From contig DASRFB010000124.1 in NCBI GenBank assembly GCA_035651815.1, positions 16,956-80,955 on the forward strand: DNA of 64,000 nt, given 5' to 3'. The translations under genes were made by a program, and so were the position numbers. Shown one piece after another: positions 51,662 to 59,911 of the stretch. The stretch comes from VBDM01 sp035651815. Lineage in GTDB: Bacteria; Pseudomonadota; Gammaproteobacteria; Burkholderiales; SG8-39. A model generated the notes under the pieces. It worked only from the letters and a program-made list of their open reading frames with translations. It made no database searches and was not told the origin of the DNA. Position 1 is the stretch's first letter; each line of letters opens with the position of its first letter.

Positions 51662-52516
51662 TCAACTGGCGGTTTGGTGCCGTTCCCGGCAGAGCATCAG
51701 CACCTCGTCGGGATCGCGCTTCCACCAGTTGCGCGCCGAGAAGATCTCCACCTCGTGGAAGCCCCGGTATCCGGCCTCGCCCATCCACGAACGCACGAGG
51801 GCGAGGTCGATCACGCCGTCGCCCATCATGCCGCGGTCGAGCAGCAGGTCCGTGGTCGGCACCAGCCAGTCGCAGATGTGGTACGCGAGCAGGCGCTTGT
51901 CGCCGGCACGCTCGATCTGCGCCCGGAGCTCGGGGTCCCACCAGACGTGGTAGACGTCCACCACCACGCCGAGGTCGCCACGGCTCGAACCCGAGCCGAG
52001 CTCGTCGCACAGGTCGAGCGCCTGCGCGAGCGTGTTGATGCAGCCGCGGTCGGCGCAGTACATCGGGTGCATCGGCTCGATCGCGAGCGGCACGCCGGCC
52101 GAGCGCGCATGGTCGAGGATCTCGCCGATGCCGTCGCGCACCATCTCGCGCGCGCCCGCGAGGTCCCTGGAGCCCGCCGGCAGGCCGCCGACGACGAGCA
52201 CGAGGCACGCCGCCTCGAGGACCGCGGCGTCGTCGATCGCGCGCAGGTTGTCGTCGATGGCCGCGCGCCGCCCCTTGCGGTCGGCGGCGGAGAACATCCC
52301 GCCGCGGCACAGGCCCGTGACGCGCAGGCCGTGGTCGCGGATGACCTTCGCCGCTTCCTTGGCGCCGAGCTGCGCGAGCTGGTCGCGCCACGGCGAGATC
52401 CCCGGGATGCCGTGGCGCGCGCAGCCGGCGATGATCTCGCGCAGGCTCCACTTCTCGCGCACGGTCGCGGTATTGAGCGAGAGCAGCCCGGGATCGGGCG
52501 GTCCGAGGCGGTTCAC
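51662..52516 (-). CDS. Sugar phosphate isomerase/epimerase (xylose-isomerase-like TIM barrel)
   Basis: A 284-residue AP-endonuclease-2/xylose-isomerase-like barrel. Candidate metal ligands are Glu147 (AIEPMHPMY), Asp187 (VVVDVYHVWWD), His213 (YHICDW) and Glu257 (HEVEIFS), so an isomerase or epimerase with a divalent metal is likely. The GTG start overlaps the stop of the DUF993 gene (GTGA), and the preceding gene is a Gfo/Idh oxidoreductase. The three probably act in one pathway on a sugar- or cyclitol-like compound. The substrate is unknown. Confidence 0.88.
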   Translation of the reverse strand: MNRLGPPDPGLLSLNTATVREKWSLREIIAGCARHGIPGISPWRDQLAQLGAKEAAKVIRDHGLRVTGLCRGGMFSAADRKGRRAAIDDNLRAIDDAAVLEAACLVLVVGGLPAGSRDLAGAREMVRDGIGEILDHARSAGVPLAIEPMHPMYCADRGCINTLAQALDLCDELGSGSSRGDLGVVVDVYHVWWDPELRAQIERAGDKRLLAYHICDWLVPTTDLLLDRGMMGDGVIDLALVRSWMGEAGYRGFHEVEIFSARNWWKRDPDEVLMLCRERHQTAS

Positions 52517-53703
52517 CGCGCGTCGAGCCCGTGGACGGCGAGCAGCCGCTTCATGCGCGCGACCGCGAGCTCCGGGTCGCGCAGCAGGCCCGCGGCGTCG
52601 GCGAGCCGGAACGTCTCGGCGAGGTGCGCGATCGAGCGCGCCGACTGCTGGCCCCCGACCATGACGAAGTGGTCCTGGTGGCCGTTGAGCCAGGCGAGGA
52701 ACACGAGGCCCGTTTTGTAGAAGCGCGTCGGCGCGGAGAAGACGTGCCGGGAAAGCGGCAGCGTCGGACCGAGCAGGCTGCGGAAGCCCTCGCGGTCTCC
52801 GGCGGCGAGCCAGGCTAGCGCCGCCGACGCGGCGGGCGCGATTGCGTCGAGGATCCCGAGCAGCGCGTCGGAATGGCCCTCGGCATCGCCCTCGATCAGC
52901 TCGGGATAGTTGAGGTCGTCGCCGGTGTACATGCGCACGCCGGCAGGAAGCCGGCGGCGCATCGCGACCTCCTTGTCCTTGTCGAGCAGCGAGATCTTGA
53001 TCCCGTCGACCTTCGCCGCATTGTCGCTCACGACCGCGAGCGCAGTCTCCATGGCGTCCGCCGGGTCGCGGCTGCCCCAGTAGCCGGCCAGGGCCGGGTC
53101 GAACATCTCGCCCAGCCAGTGGATGACGACCGGCTCGCGCACCTGCGACAGCAAGCGCGCGTAGACCTCGCGGTAATCGTCCGCGCTGCGCGCGCAGGCG
53201 GCGAGCGCGCGGCTCGCCATGAGCACGATGCGGCCGCCGAGCGCCTCGATCGCGCCGCATTGCGCCTCGTACGCCGCCAGCACGTCCGCGGGCTTGACGC
53301 CCGCCGCCGGGGCGAGCTGGTCGGTCCCGGCGCCGCTGAAGAGCACGGCGCCCTCGACGTCGCGCGACGCGTCGATCGAGCGGCGGATCAGCTCGAGCGA
53401 GGCGCTCCAGTCCATGCCCATGCCGCGCTGCGCGGTGTCCATGGCCTCGGCGACTCCCAGGCCCAGCGACCAGAGGTAGCTCCGGTAGGCGAGCGTCGCG
53501 TCCCAATCGACCGCGGCCTCGAGCCAGGGATCGTGCGCGGAGTACGGGTCGCCCACGACGTGCGCCGCGGCGAGCGCGACGCGGTCGAACTTCGGCTTCC
53601 CGAGCATGGCGAAGTCGCGCGGCCCGCGCAGGCGGTACTCCTCGAGGCGGCGGCCGCCGGCGGGCAGCCTGATCTTGAGCTTCGGCTTCTCGGGCGCGTT
53701 CAC
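52513..53703 (-). CDS. DUF993 family protein (DapA-like aldolase fold)
   Basis: A 396-residue protein of the DUF993 family, related to the dihydrodipicolinate synthase/N-acetylneuraminate lyase barrel. Lys236 in VDGIKISLLDKDKEVAM sits where DapA-type enzymes hold their Schiff-base lysine, preceded by VIHWLGEMFDPALAGYW. The chemistry is therefore probably C-C bond cleavage or hydration through an imine, but no family member's reaction is known to me. It lies between a Gfo/Idh oxidoreductase (6 bases upstream) and a xylose-isomerase-like protein (overlapping). The N-terminal extension (about 1-45) is basic and Pro-rich. Confidence 0.85.
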   Translation of the reverse strand: MNAPEKPKLKIRLPAGGRRLEEYRLRGPRDFAMLGKPKFDRVALAAAHVVGDPYSAHDPWLEAAVDWDATLAYRSYLWSLGLGVAEAMDTAQRGMGMDWSASLELIRRSIDASRDVEGAVLFSGAGTDQLAPAAGVKPADVLAAYEAQCGAIEALGGRIVLMASRALAACARSADDYREVYARLLSQVREPVVIHWLGEMFDPALAGYWGSRDPADAMETALAVVSDNAAKVDGIKISLLDKDKEVAMRRRLPAGVRMYTGDDLNYPELIEGDAEGHSDALLGILDAIAPAASAALAWLAAGDREGFRSLLGPTLPLSRHVFSAPTRFYKTGLVFLAWLNGHQDHFVMVGGQQSARSIAHLAETFRLADAAGLLRDPELAVARMKRLLAVHGLDAR

Positions 53704-53709
53704 GGCGCG

Positions 53710-54867
53710 TCAGAGCTCGAGCTTGGGCACGTCGATCCAGCGCCGCTGCTTCCAGCTCCTCAGCGCGCAGTCGACGAGCTGCAGGCCCTTGGCGCCCTCG
53801 ACCAGGTTCCACCGGAACGGGGCGCCCTCGCAGACGTGCCGGATGAAGAGCTCCCATTCGGCCTTGAACGCGTTCTCGTAGACGCCGTCGTCCGGGATCT
53901 CTTGCCAATCGGCGAGGAAGTCGTGGCCCTGGCGCACGTCCGGGTTCCACACCGGCCGCGGCGTAGCCTCCAGGGACTGCGCGAAGCAGCGCGTCAGGCC
54001 CGCCACGGCCGAGCCGCGCGTGCCGTCGACCTGGAACACCGCGAGATCGTCGCGCCGCACGCGCGCCGCCCAGGAGCTGTTGACGTGCGCGATCACGCCG
54101 CCCCGCAGCTCGAACGTGGCGTACGCGGCGTCGTCCGCGGTGACGCGGTACTTGCGGCCGCCCTCGTCCCATCGGGTCGGAATGTGCGTCGCGCCCAGGC
54201 AGGACACGCGCCGCACCTCGCCGAACAGGTTGTCGAGGACGTAGCGCCAGTGGCACAGCATATCGAGGATGATCCCGCCGCCGTCCTGCTCGCGGTAGTT
54301 CCACGACGGTCGCTGCGCCGGCTGCTCGCGCCGGTCCCCCTCGAACACCCAGTAGCCGAACTCGCCGCGCACCGACAGGATGCGGCCGAAGAAGCCCGAG
54401 TCGCGCAGCTTCCGCAGCTTCAGCAGGCCGGGGAGCCAGAGCTTGTCCTGGACGACGCCGTGCCGGACGCGCGCCTTCCTCGCGGCGCGGGCGGCCCCGA
54501 GCGCCTGCGCGAGCGTGGTCGCGATCGGCTTTTCGCAGTAGACGTGCTTTCTCCGCGCGATCGCGCGCCGGAGCAGCTCGGGGCGCAGTTGCGTGGACGC
54601 GGCGTCGAAGAAGACGGCGTCGTCCCCGTTCGCGAGCGCGGCGTCGAGGTCGGTGGTCCAGCGCTCGATCGCGTGCCGGGACGCGAGCGCCCGGAGCTTG
54701 GCGGGGTTGCGGCCGACCAGCACCGGATCGGGCATGACGCGCGTGCCGTCGGACAGCCGCACGCCGCCCTGCTCGCGGATCGCGACGATCGAGCGCTCCA
54801 GGTGCTGGTTCGCGCCCATGCGGCCGGTCACGCCGTGCATGATGATGCCGAGCCTCTTCTCTCCCAT
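53710..54867 (-). CDS. Gfo/Idh/MocA-family oxidoreductase
   Basis: A 385-residue NAD(P)-dependent dehydrogenase. The Rossmann motif is HGVTGRMGANQH (11-22), and the family EKP motif is at 112-114 (YCEKPIATTL), followed by the substrate domain with GGGIILDMLCHWRYVLDN. The gene begins a three-gene cassette with DUF993 and a xylose-isomerase-like protein. By analogy with inositol and other cyclitol or glycoside pathways, it may oxidise a ring hydroxyl before cleavage. It is 31 bases downstream of pyk and could be read from the pyk transcript. Confidence 0.88.
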   Translation of the reverse strand: MGEKRLGIIMHGVTGRMGANQHLERSIVAIREQGGVRLSDGTRVMPDPVLVGRNPAKLRALASRHAIERWTTDLDAALANGDDAVFFDAASTQLRPELLRRAIARRKHVYCEKPIATTLAQALGAARAARKARVRHGVVQDKLWLPGLLKLRKLRDSGFFGRILSVRGEFGYWVFEGDRREQPAQRPSWNYREQDGGGIILDMLCHWRYVLDNLFGEVRRVSCLGATHIPTRWDEGGRKYRVTADDAAYATFELRGGVIAHVNSSWAARVRRDDLAVFQVDGTRGSAVAGLTRCFAQSLEATPRPVWNPDVRQGHDFLADWQEIPDDGVYENAFKAEWELFIRHVCEGAPFRWNLVEGAKGLQLVDCALRSWKQRRWIDVPKLEL

Positions 54868-54898
54868 GTCCGTGTCTCGGAAGGAAGGCGGGCCCGCC

Positions 54899-56338
54899 CT
54901 ACGCGCGCCGATGCTCCCCGACGCGGACGATCTTCATGGTATTCGTGCCGCCGGCCTTGCCGATCGGCTCGCCGATCGTGAGGACGATCAGGTCGCCCGT
55001 CTGCACCACGTCGCTCTTCACGAGGACGTTCTCCGCCTCGGCGAGCAGCTCCTCGCGGTCGTGACCGACGTACTTCACCATGAGCGGATAGACGTCGCGG
55101 AACAGGGCGCAGCGGTAGCGCGTGCTCGTCTGCGAGGTGAGCGCGAAGATCGGCACGCCGCAGTTGAGGCGCGACATCCACAGCGCGGTCGACCCCGACT
55201 CGGTCAGCGCCGCGATCGCCTTGACCTTGAGATGGTAGGCCGTGAACAGCGCCGCCATCGCGATCGACTGGTCGACGCGCGTGAACGTGCGGTCGAGGAA
55301 GTCGCGGTCGAGCGTCACCGGCTGCGACTGCTCGGCGACGCTGCAGATGCGCGCCATGTTGGTGATCGTCTCGACCGGGTACTTGCCGCTCGCGGTCTCC
55401 GCGGAGGTCATCACCGCGTCGGTGCCGTCCAGCACGGCGTTCGCGACGTCGGACACCTCGGCGCGAGTCGGCACCGGGCTCGAGATCATCGACTCCATCA
55501 TCTGGGTCGCGGTGATCGTGATCTTGTTCTGCTCGCGCGCCATGCGGATCATGCGCTTCTGCAGCGCCGGCACCGAGGCGTCGCCGACCTCGACCGCCAG
55601 GTCGCCGCGCGCGACCATGATGCCCTCGCACGCCGACATGATGTCCTCGAGCGCGCGCGGCTCGACCGCCTCGGCGCGCTCGATCTTGGCGATGAGGAAG
55701 GCGTCGCCGCCCGCCGCGCGCATCAGCTGGCGTGCCATGTACATGTCGGCGCTCGACTTCGGGAACGAGACCGCCAGGTAGTCGACCTTGATCTTCGCGG
55801 CGGTGCGGATGTCCTCCATGTCCTTGGGGGCGAGCGCCGGCGCGGTGAGGCCGCCGCCGAGGCGGTTGATGCCCTTGTTGTTCGAGAGCACGCCGCCGTG
55901 CTGCACGCGCGCGTGGATCTCGTTGCCAAGCACCTTCTCCACCTCGAACACGATGCGGCCGTCGTCGAGCAGCAGCATGTCGCCCGAGTGCACGTCGCGG
56001 GGCAGCTCCTTGTAGTCGAGGCCGACCCGGCGATCGTCGCCGAGCTCGCAATCGGCGTCCAGGATGAAGCCGTCGCCGGGCTTGAGCGTGATCCGCCCGT
56101 CCTTGAACTTGCCGATGCGGATCTTGGGGCCCTGCAGGTCCGCCATGATGCCGACGGTGCGCCCGGTCTTGCGCGACGCCTCGCGCACCATCTCGGCGCG
56201 CCGCACGTGATCCTCGGCGGTGCCGTGGGAAAAGTTCAGGCGGACGACGTCCACGCCCGCAAGGAACATGCGCTCCAGGGTGAGGGCGTCGCTCGACGCG
56301 GGGCCGAGCGTCGCGACGATCTTGGTGCTCCTCTGCAT
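54899..56338 (-). CDS. pyk: Pyruvate kinase
   Basis: Transfers phosphate from phosphoenolpyruvate to ADP. It is 479 residues with TKIVATLGPASSD at the N-terminus, VDVVRLNFSHGTAEDH, the catalytic MVARGDLAVEVG segment (family MVARGDLG) and ATQMMESMISSPVPTRAEV, and a C-terminal allosteric domain (AALTESGSTALWMSR). The 197-base gap upstream carries the promoter of the divergent DGQHR gene; a TAAAGT -10 candidate for pyk on the minus strand lies about 60 bases upstream. Confidence 0.97.
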   Translation of the reverse strand: MQRSTKIVATLGPASSDALTLERMFLAGVDVVRLNFSHGTAEDHVRRAEMVREASRKTGRTVGIMADLQGPKIRIGKFKDGRITLKPGDGFILDADCELGDDRRVGLDYKELPRDVHSGDMLLLDDGRIVFEVEKVLGNEIHARVQHGGVLSNNKGINRLGGGLTAPALAPKDMEDIRTAAKIKVDYLAVSFPKSSADMYMARQLMRAAGGDAFLIAKIERAEAVEPRALEDIMSACEGIMVARGDLAVEVGDASVPALQKRMIRMAREQNKITITATQMMESMISSPVPTRAEVSDVANAVLDGTDAVMTSAETASGKYPVETITNMARICSVAEQSQPVTLDRDFLDRTFTRVDQSIAMAALFTAYHLKVKAIAALTESGSTALWMSRLNCGVPIFALTSQTSTRYRCALFRDVYPLMVKYVGHDREELLAEAENVLVKSDVVQTGDLIVLTIGEPIGKAGGTNTMKIVRVGEHRRA

Positions 56339-56456
56339 CGGGTCTCCGGAAACGAAGACCGGCGCCGCCGCGGGCGCCGGGTCGGGTGAAGCGATCTACT
56401 TTACCAGAGGGTCGGCGAGAGAATTTGGAGGCCGCGGCCGGGGCGAAGTTCGGTTT

Positions 56457-56486
56457 TTGTCAGCACGGCCCCGGCTGGGCTATAGT
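56457..56486 (+). promoter_or_regulatory. Sigma-70 promoter of the DGQHR gene
   Basis: -35 TTGTCA (56457-56462), an 18-base spacer, and -10 TATAGT (56481-56486), one of the best promoters in the window. The leader would be about 43 bases to the GTG at 56536. Confidence 0.75.
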
Positions 56487-56535
56487 TCGCGTTCGGTGCC
56501 CGCGGCAGAAGCCCACCAAGACGGGGAGAAGACCT

Positions 56536-57660
56536 GTGCTCGCCACCCAGATTCGGCAAAAAGACGGCATCTTCTATTTCGGCAGCTTTCGCGCGCCCGA
56601 GCTGCTGCAAAGGGTGCGCTTCATCAGCCGCTTCTACGGCGAGGGCGAGGAAATCGCCCCGGCCCGCATCTCGCACGAGGACGAGATCGCCCAGTTCATC
56701 TCCAAGATCGAGCGCACCGACAAGGCGTTCCAGCGCACGCTCTCGCGCGCGAAGGTGAAGCAGCTGAAGAACTTCTACGAGACCGCGGTGACCCAGCCTC
56801 CCATCCCCGGGACGGTGCTGCTGTTCACGCCCGAGAAGCTTCGCTTCACGCCGGCCGGCAACGGCGAAAGCGTGGGCAGCCTGTCGGAGCCGCAGCAGAA
56901 GTTCCTGATCATCGACGGGCAGCACCGGCTCGCCGCGCTGCGCTTCTACATGGAAGAGCGTCCCGACGACGCCAAGACCATCAACGTCCCGTGCGTGATC
57001 TTCGATGGCCGCAGCGAGGACTTCGCGACCGAGATGTTCGTCATCATCAACTCGACGCCGACGCGCATCAACAAGAGCCACCTGGTCGACCTGTACGAGC
57101 GCGTGTCGTGGGCGGCGCCCGACCGCAAGTTCGCGGCGCGCATGGTGAGCGGCCTCTACAGCGAAGGCGACAGCCCGCTGCGCTACCGCATCAACCGCCT
57201 CGGCGGCCGCAGCCAGCAGGACAAGTGGATCCTGCAGGCGGAGCTGTTCAACGAGCTGCACCGCTGGGTCAGCCGCGACTGGCGCAAGATCCAGATCGCC
57301 GGCGGCAGCGCCAAGGAGGCCGGGCGCTATTACGCGATGGTGCGCGACTTCCTGAAGGCCTCCGAGAAGGTCTGGGGCGAGGCCTGGGGCAATCCCAACT
57401 ACATGGTGACCCGTCCGGTCACCCTGAAGGCCCTGATCCGGGTGTGCGCCGACCTCGCGCGCGAGAACGCCGAGCCGGCCGAGGGCCGGGTCAAGCGCTG
57501 GGAGGAGCGGCTCAGTCCCTGGGCCGACCAGCTCCGGGCGTTCAAGGTCGAGGGATTCTACGAGCGCTTCGCCGCCAAGGGGGAGGTGGAGCGCGTGAGC
57601 CGCGTCCACCGCGAGCTCGCCAAGCTGGCCGGCATCGAGGTGCGCACCGCCAAGGCCTAG
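56536..57660 (+). CDS. DGQHR-domain (DndB-like) protein
   Basis: A 374-residue protein with the DGQHR motif at residues 127-131 (FLIIDGQHRLAALRF) and the second family segment MFVIINSTPTRINKSHL (168-184). This domain occurs in DndB, the regulator of DNA phosphorothioation, and in DpdB of 7-deazaguanine DNA modification; it is distantly related to ParB. The frame is open from 56386. I chose the GTG at 56536 because a GGGGAG site lies seven bases upstream and the domain begins there. No dnd, ssp, dpd or restriction genes are in the window. It is inserted in reverse orientation between pyk and pgk. Function unknown. Confidence 0.85.
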   Translation: MLATQIRQKDGIFYFGSFRAPELLQRVRFISRFYGEGEEIAPARISHEDEIAQFISKIERTDKAFQRTLSRAKVKQLKNFYETAVTQPPIPGTVLLFTPEKLRFTPAGNGESVGSLSEPQQKFLIIDGQHRLAALRFYMEERPDDAKTINVPCVIFDGRSEDFATEMFVIINSTPTRINKSHLVDLYERVSWAAPDRKFAARMVSGLYSEGDSPLRYRINRLGGRSQQDKWILQAELFNELHRWVSRDWRKIQIAGGSAKEAGRYYAMVRDFLKASEKVWGEAWGNPNYMVTRPVTLKALIRVCADLARENAEPAEGRVKRWEERLSPWADQLRAFKVEGFYERFAAKGEVERVSRVHRELAKLAGIEVRTAKA

Positions 57661-57661
57661 A

Positions 57662-57682
57662 CCGGCGGCGCTAGCGCGCCGG
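57662..57682. terminator. Near-perfect palindrome between convergent DGQHR gene and pgk
   Basis: CCGGCG at 57662-57667 pairs with CGCCGG at 57677-57682 around an inner palindrome CGCTAGCG. The pgk TAG stop (minus strand, 57671-57673) lies in its centre. There is no T-tract. The two stops are only ten bases apart, so this may be a weak bidirectional terminator. Confidence 0.35.
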
Positions 57683-58861
57683 CACCTTTGCCGCGCGCTG
57701 CTCCAGGATCTCGATGGCGGGCAGCTTCTTGCCCTCTAGGAACTCGAGGAAGGCCCCGCCGCCCGTCGACACGTAGGAGATCTTGTCGCCCACGCCGTAT
57801 TTCGCGATGGCGGCGAGCGTCTCGCCCCCGCCCGCCAGCGAGAACGCCCGGGACCCGGCGATCGCCTGCGCGAGCGCCTTGGTCCCCTGGCCGAACTGGT
57901 CGAACTCGAACACCCCGACCGGCCCGTTCCAGACGATCGTTCCGGCGCGCGAGAGCACGCGCGCGAACTCGGCTGCGGACTTCGGGCCGATGTCGAGGAT
58001 CATGTCGTCGTCGGCCACGTCGGCCAGCGCCTTGACCTCGGCGTGGGCCCCGCCCGAGAGCTCCTTGGCGCAGACCACGTCCGCGGGGAGCGGCACCTCG
58101 CCGCCCTTCCTGCGCAGCAGCTCGGTGATCTTGCGAGCCTCGGCCACGAGATCGGGCTCGGCCAGCGACTTGCCGATCTCGTGTCCGGCCGCGAGCAGGA
58201 AGGTGTTCGCGATCCCGCCGCCGGGGATCAGGCAGTCGACCTGGTCGGCGAGCGCCGCGAGGATGCTGAGCTTGGTCGAGACCTTCGAGCCCGCCACGAT
58301 GGCGACCAGCGGCCGCGCCGGGCGCTCGAGCGCCTTCGAGAGCGCGTCGATCTCCGCGGCCATCAGCGGGCCGGCGCAGGCGACGGGCGCGTACTTCGCG
58401 ATGCCGTGCGTGGTCGCCTCGGCGCGGTGCGCGGTGCCGAAGGCGTCGTTCACGTAGACGTCGCACAGCGCGGCCATCTTCTTCGCGAGCGCGTCGTCGT
58501 CCTTCTTCTCGCCCTTGTTGAAGCGGCAGTTCTCGAGCAGCGCCGCCTTGCCCCGCTCGACCTCGACGCCGTTCAGCCAGTCGCGCTCGAGCGGGACTTC
58601 CATCCCGAGCAGGCCCGAGAGGTGCCTGGCGACCGGAGCGAGCGATTCCTTCTCGTCGAACTGCCCCTCGGCCGGGCGCCCGAGATGAGAGACGAGCATG
58701 AGGCGCGCACGCTGGCCGAGCACGTGGCGGATGCCGGGCAGCGCCGCGCGGATGCGCGTGTCGTCGGTGATCCGGCCGTCCTGGATCGGGACGTTGAAGT
58801 CGACGCGGACCAGCACGCGCTTCCCGCGCAGGTCGACCTCCGACATCCTGAGGATGGTCAC
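57671..58861 (-). CDS. pgk: Phosphoglycerate kinase
   Basis: Reversibly transfers phosphate between 1,3-bisphosphoglycerate and ADP. It is 396 residues with LRGKRVLVRVDFNVP near the N-terminus, SHLGRPAEG, the NDAFGTAHRAEATT segment, VAIVAGSKVSTKL and WNGPVGVFEFDQFGQGTKAL, and GGGETLAAIAKYG binding the nucleotide. It lies 7 bases downstream of gap in the conserved tkt-gap-pgk order. Confidence 0.98.
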   Translation of the reverse strand: MTILRMSEVDLRGKRVLVRVDFNVPIQDGRITDDTRIRAALPGIRHVLGQRARLMLVSHLGRPAEGQFDEKESLAPVARHLSGLLGMEVPLERDWLNGVEVERGKAALLENCRFNKGEKKDDDALAKKMAALCDVYVNDAFGTAHRAEATTHGIAKYAPVACAGPLMAAEIDALSKALERPARPLVAIVAGSKVSTKLSILAALADQVDCLIPGGGIANTFLLAAGHEIGKSLAEPDLVAEARKITELLRRKGGEVPLPADVVCAKELSGGAHAEVKALADVADDDMILDIGPKSAAEFARVLSRAGTIVWNGPVGVFEFDQFGQGTKALAQAIAGSRAFSLAGGGETLAAIAKYGVGDKISYVSTGGGAFLEFLEGKKLPAIEILEQRAAKVPAR

Positions 58862-58868
58862 GCCGGCC

Positions 58869-59882
58869 TCAGCGGGCGTTCATCAGCGCGACCGTCGCGT
58901 CGAGCATCCGGTTGCTGAAGCCCCATTCGTTGTCGTACCACGAAGACACCTTGACCAGCGTCCCCTCGGACACCTTGGTCAGCGTCGAGTCGAAGATCGA
59001 CGAGGCGGGATTGTGGTTGAAGTCGATCGAGACCAGCGGGTCCTTGTTGTACTCGAGGATGCCCTTCAGGTCGGTCTCGGAAGCGTCTTTCATCGCCTTG
59101 TTGACCTCGTCGACGGTGGTCGCGCGCTTGGCCACGAAAGAGAGATCGACGATCGACACGTTGATCGTCGGAACGCGGATCGCGTAGCCGTCCAGCTTGC
59201 CGTTCAGCTCGGGCAGCACCAGCCCTACCGCCGCCGCGGCGCCCGTCTTGGTCGGGATCTGCGACTGCGTCGCCGAGCGAGCCCGGCGCAGGTCCTCGTG
59301 ATAGACGTCGGTGAGCACCTGGTCGTTCGTATACGCGTGGATCGTGGTCATGAGGCCGCACACGACGCCGATGCGGTCGTGCAGCGCCTTGACGAGCGGC
59401 GCGAGGCAGTTCGTCGTGCACGAGGCGTTGGAGATGACGGTGTGCGAGGCCTTGAGCGTCTTGTGGTTGACGCCGACGACGATGGTGGCGTCCACGTCCT
59501 TGCCGCCCGGCGCCGAGATGATGACCTTCTTCGCCCCGGCGGCGAGGTGGGCCGAGGCCTTCTCCTTGCTCGTGAACAGTCCCGTGCACTCGAGCACCAC
59601 GTCGACCTTCAGGTCCTTCCACGGCAGCTCGGCGGGATTGCGCTTCGCGCACACCTGGATGCGGTCGTCGTTGACGACCAGGGCGTCGCCGTCGACCGCG
59701 ATCTTGCCGGGAAACTTGCCGTGCACCGTGTCGTAGCGCGTCAGGTGCGCGTTGGTCTGGGCGTTGCCCAGGTCGTTCACCGCGACGAACTGCAGGTCGT
59801 GCTTCTTGCCGCTCTCGTAGAAGGCGCGCAGGATGTTGCGGCCGATGCGGCCGTAGCCGTTGATTGCCACCCGAATGGTCAT
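58869..59882 (-). CDS. gap: Glyceraldehyde-3-phosphate dehydrogenase
   Basis: Oxidises and phosphorylates glyceraldehyde-3-phosphate. It is 337 residues from the ATG at 59882: the Rossmann motif INGYGRIGRNILRAF, the catalytic cysteine in SNASCTTNCLAPL (about residue 155), HAYTNDQVLTDVYHEDLRR, and WYDNEWGFSNRMLD. One small oddity is SATQSQIPTKTGAAAAVG, where the family usually has a serine before TGAA (SxxSTGAA). The open frame upstream to 61424 is only a shadow of tkt. Confidence 0.97.
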   Translation of the reverse strand: MTIRVAINGYGRIGRNILRAFYESGKKHDLQFVAVNDLGNAQTNAHLTRYDTVHGKFPGKIAVDGDALVVNDDRIQVCAKRNPAELPWKDLKVDVVLECTGLFTSKEKASAHLAAGAKKVIISAPGGKDVDATIVVGVNHKTLKASHTVISNASCTTNCLAPLVKALHDRIGVVCGLMTTIHAYTNDQVLTDVYHEDLRRARSATQSQIPTKTGAAAAVGLVLPELNGKLDGYAIRVPTINVSIVDLSFVAKRATTVDEVNKAMKDASETDLKGILEYNKDPLVSIDFNHNPASSIFDSTLTKVSEGTLVKVSSWYDNEWGFSNRMLDATVALMNAR

Positions 59883-59911
59883 TGCCGTGCTCCGAAGAAA
59901 AACCGCGAAAG

